Shown here piece after piece: positions 60,701 to 64,000 of a stretch of DNA of 64,000 bases. This stretch comes from Henricia sp. BOLD:AAB3569. Its lineage: Eukaryota; Echinodermata; Asteroidea; Spinulosida; Echinasteridae. The stretch spans positions 186,001-250,000 of the forward strand of contig JBBELK010000458.1 in assembly GCA_037783545.1 (NCBI GenBank), in the 5' to 3' direction. Under the pieces are notes generated by a model that was given only the letters and a program-made list of their open reading frames with translations, was not told the origin of the DNA and ran no database searches. Made by a program: the position numbers and the translations under genes. Every line of letters begins with the position of its first letter. The stretch's first letter is position 1.

Positions 60701-63700
60701 TCCAAAATTGCGATCATACCAGACGCAGTGTTCTCCGAAAGCGTGGTCTGTTTGTGCCAAACAATTAGTGTGCCGGCACTGAGTTTTAGTTACATTTGAC
60801 AATAACTCGGTCGGTTTGAACGGGAAACAGTTCAAATTTGCAGTATACGTTTGCGATGTAGATCTGTTTAAGCAGACAAAATGCGAAGCTTGTCTAGAAA
60901 TTCATTCAGCTCCAAACTTTCGATCATACCAGACGCAGTGTTCTCCGAAAGCGGGGTCTGTTTGTGCCAACAATTAGTGTGCCGGCACTGAGTTTTAGCT
61001 ACATTCGACAATAACTCGGCCGGTTTGAACAGGAAACAGTTCAAATTTGCAGTATACGTTTGCGATGTAGTTCTGTTTAAGCAGAAAAAATGCGAAGCTT
61101 GTCTGGAAATTCCTTCAGCTCCAAAATTGCGATCATACCAGACGCAGTGTTCTCCGAAAGCGTGGTCTGTTTGTGCCAAACAATTAGTGTGCCGGCACTG
61201 AGTTTTAGTTACATTTGACAATAACTCGGTCGGTTTGAACGGGAAACAGTTCAAATTTGCAGTATACGTTTGCGATGTAGTTCTGTTTAAGCAGAACAAA
61301 TGCAAAGCTTGTCTGGAAATTCTTTCAGCTCCAAAATTTCGATCATACTAGACGCAGTGTTCTCCGAAAGCGGGGTCTGTTTGTGCCAACAATTAGTGTG
61401 CCGGCACTGAGTTTTAGCTACATTCGACAATAACTCGGTCGGTTTGAACAGGAAACAGTTCAAATTTGCAGTATACGTTTGCGTTGTAGATCTGTTTAAG
61501 CAGAAAACATGCGAAGCTTGTCTGGAAATTCCTTCAGCTCCAAAATTGCGATCATACCAGACGCAGTGTTCTCCGAAAGCGGCGTCTGTTTGTGCCAACA
61601 ATTAGTGTGCCGGCACTGAGTTTTAGTTACATTTGACAATAACTCGGTCGGTTTGAACGGGAAACAGTTCAAATTTGCAGTATACGTTTGCGATGTAGTT
61701 CTGTTTAAGCAGAAAAAATGCGAAGCTTGTCTGGAAATTCCTTCAGCTCCAAAATTGCGATCATACCAGACGCAGTGTTCTCCGAAAGCAATTAGTATGC
61801 CGACACTGAGTTTTAGCTACATTCGACAATAACTCGTTCGGTTTGAACTGAAACAGTTGAAATTTGCAGTATACGTTTGCGATGTAGATCTGTTTAAGCA
61901 GAAAAAATGCGAAGCTTGTCTGGAAATTCCTTCAGCTCCAAAATACCGATCATACCAGACGCAGTCTTCTCCGAAAGCGGGGTCTGTTTGTACCAACAAT
62001 TAGTGTGCCGGCACTGAGTTTTAGCTACATTCGACAATAACTCGGTCGGTTTGAACTGGAAACAGTTCAAATTTGCAGTATACGTTTGCGTTGTAGATCT
62101 GTTTAAGCAGAAAACATGCGAAGCTTGTCTGGAAATTCCTTCAGCTCCAAAATTGCGATCATACCAGACGCAGTGTTCTGCGAAAGCGTGGTCTGTTTGT
62201 GCCAACAATTAGCATGCCGACACTGAGTTTTAGCTACATTCGACAATAACTCGGTCGGTTTGAACGGGAAACAGTTCAAATTTGCAGTATACGTTTGCGA
62301 TGTAGTTCTGTTTAAGCAGAAAAAATGCGAAGCTTGTCTGGAAATTCCTTCAGCTCCAAAATTGCGATCATACCAGACGCAGTGTTCTGCGAAAGCGTGG
62401 TCTGTTTGTGCCAACAATTAGCATGCCGACACTGAGTTTTAGCTACATTCGACAATAACTCGTTCGGTTTGAACTGGAAACAGTTGAAATTTGCAGTATA
62501 CGTTTGCGTTGTAGATCTGTTTAAGCAGAAAACATGCGAAGCTTGTCTGGAAATTCCTTCAGCTCCAAAATTGCGATCATACCAGACGCAGTGTTCTGCG
62601 AAAGCGTGGTCTGTTTGTGCCAACAATTAGCATGCCGACACTGAGTTTTAGCTACATTCGACAATAACTCGGTCGGTTTGAACAGGAAACAGTTCAAATG
62701 TGCAGTATACGTTTGCGATGTAGATCTGTTTAAGCAGACAAAATGCGAAGCTTGTCTGGAAATTCCTTCAGCTCCAAACTTCCGATCATACCAGACGCAG
62801 TGTTCTCCGAAAGCAGCGTCTGTTTGTGCCAACAATTAGTGTGCCGGCACTGAGTTTTAGTTACATTTGACAATAACTCGGTCGGTTTGAACGGGAAACA
62901 GTTCAAATTTGCAGTATACGTTTGCGATGTAGTTCTGTTTAAGCAGAAAAAATGCGAAGCTTGTCTGGAAATTCCTTCAGCTCCAAAATTGCGATCATAC
63001 CAGACGCAGTGTTCTCCGAAAGCAATTAGTATGCCGACACTGAGTTTTAGCTACATTCGACAATAACTCGTTCGGTTTGAACTGGAAACAGTTGAAATTT
63101 GCAGTATACGTTTGCGATGTAGATCTGCTTAAGCAGAAAAAATGCGAAGCTTGTCTGGAAATTCCTTCAGCTCCAAAATACCGATCATACCAGACGCAGT
63201 CTTCTCCGAAAGCGGGGTCTGTTTGTACCAACAATTAGTGTGCCGGCACTGAGTTTTAGCTACATTCGACAATAACTCGGTCGGTTTGAACTGGAAACAG
63301 TTCAAATTTGCAGTATACGTTTGCGTTGTAGATCTGTTTAAGCAGAAAACATGCGAAGCTTGTCTGGAAATTCCTTCAGCTCCAAAATTGCGATCATACC
63401 AGACGCAGTGTTCTGCGAAAGCGTGGTCTGTTTGTGCCAACAATTAGCATGCCGACACTGAGTTTTAGCTACATTCGACAATAACTCGGTCGGTTTGAAC
63501 GGGAAACAGTTCAAATTTGCAGTATACGTTTGCGATGTAGTTCTGTTTAAGCAGAAAAAATGCGAAGCTTGTCTGGAAATTCCTTCAGCTCCAAAATTGC
63601 GATCATACCAGACGCAGTGTTCTGCGAAAGCGTGGTCTGTTTGTGCCAACAATTAGCATGCCGACACTGAGTTTTAGCTACATTCGACAATAACTCGTTC

Positions 63701-63861
63701 GGTTTGAACTGGAAACAGTTGAAATTTGCAGTATACGTTTGCGTTGTAGATCTGTTTAAGCAGAAAACATGCGAAGCTTGTCTGGAAATTCCTTCAGCTC
63801 CAAAATTGCGATCATACCAGACGCAGTGTTCTGCGAAAGCGTGGTCTGTTTGTGCCAACAA
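54713..63861. repeat. Nested higher-order repeats of the right array
   Basis: Units at 54713-56100 recur at 59479-60870 (offset 4766). Those at 59613-60554 recur at 61894-62835 (offset 2281), and those at 61894-62626 at 63129-63861 (offset 1235). All copies share the order 19-bp-deleted unit, GAACTGG unit, GAACGGG unit, then GTTGAAATT with GTTGTAG. In several copies the GTTCAAATGTGCAG unit follows. Decreasing offsets towards the right edge indicate repeated local amplification of one module. Confidence 0.75.
57541..58795. repeat. Tandem 627-bp trimer duplication
   Basis: Three successive units at about 57541-58167 recur at 58168-58794 with an offset of exactly 627 bp, which is three units of 209 bp. 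This is the smallest clean higher-order duplication I could follow in the window. Confidence 0.75.
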
Positions 63862-64000
63862 TTAGCATGCCGACACTGAGTTTTAGCTACATTCGACAAT
63901 AACTCGGTCGGTTTGAACAGGAAACAGTTCAAATGTGCAGTATACGTTTGCGATGTAGATCTGTTTAAGCAGACAAAATGCGAAGCTTGTCTGGAAATTC

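Larger units (their letters stand above)
51476..64000. repeat. 209-bp satellite array, right part
   Basis: This is the same satellite in the same orientation, resuming directly after the inserted element and running off the right edge (about 60 units). The first, partial unit begins with AGGAAACAG, the duplicated target sequence, and completes the unit interrupted at 44883. The first 560 bp or so match the array at 21529-22090 in register. This shows that the left and right parts were one continuous array before the insertion. From about 54700 onward the units form nested higher-order repeats. Confidence 0.98.

Noticed and set aside
1-64000. Array structure as pure assembly artefact
   Set aside because: Copies carry private point changes and small indels, so they are not simple duplicated contigs. 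The exact copy number and the closest duplications (2509, 1021 and 627 bp) still deserve long-read confirmation.

Overview
The window looks like eukaryotic, probably invertebrate animal, genomic DNA. The reasons are a very large tandem satellite, a protein gene split by one spliceosomal-type intron, and several short foldback (MITE-like) elements in AT-rich intergenic sequence. Short ATGTAC-type runs are common in marine invertebrate genomes, but the species cannot be fixed from this sequence. Nothing looks prokaryotic: there are no operons, no rRNA or tRNA genes, and no CRISPR array.

Layout. Positions 1-44883 and 51476-64000 are one continuous satellite array with a basic unit of about 209 bp, roughly 275 units in total. 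Both window edges lie inside the array. The units fall into recurrent sequence classes, marked by shared substitutions and small indels. These classes are organised into nested higher-order repeats with offsets such as 627, 1021, 1026, 1882, 2509, 4766, 4768, 5788 and 6465 bp. The many minus-strand reading frames in the array (mostly 104 codons, up to 289) begin at TTG or inside a unit. I treat them as by-products of the repeat.

Positions 44884-51475 (6592 bp) are a single insertion in one satellite unit. It has two 115-bp terminal inverted repeats with no mismatch that I can see, and a 9-bp target-site duplication (AGGAAACAG). Removing the insert and one copy of the duplication restores an ordinary unit. 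It also restores the register with another array copy at about 20521-22090. The only convincing gene in the window lies inside the insert: a two-exon RecQ-family (SF2) DNA helicase at 45191-47655 on the plus strand, about 596 residues. It has helicase motifs I to VI and a RecQ-type zinc-binding cysteine cluster. No transposase is recognisable. The rest of the insert (47656-51360) is non-coding and contains several smaller foldback or TIR elements, one of them flanked by TTAA on both sides.

Interpretation. The simplest reading is a recently inserted DNA transposon of Mutator-like architecture (long TIRs, 9-bp duplication), or a related superfamily, that carries a RecQ-like helicase and landed in a satellite array with centromere-like or heterochromatin-like organisation. 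Whether the helicase is element-encoded machinery or a captured host gene cannot be decided from one copy.
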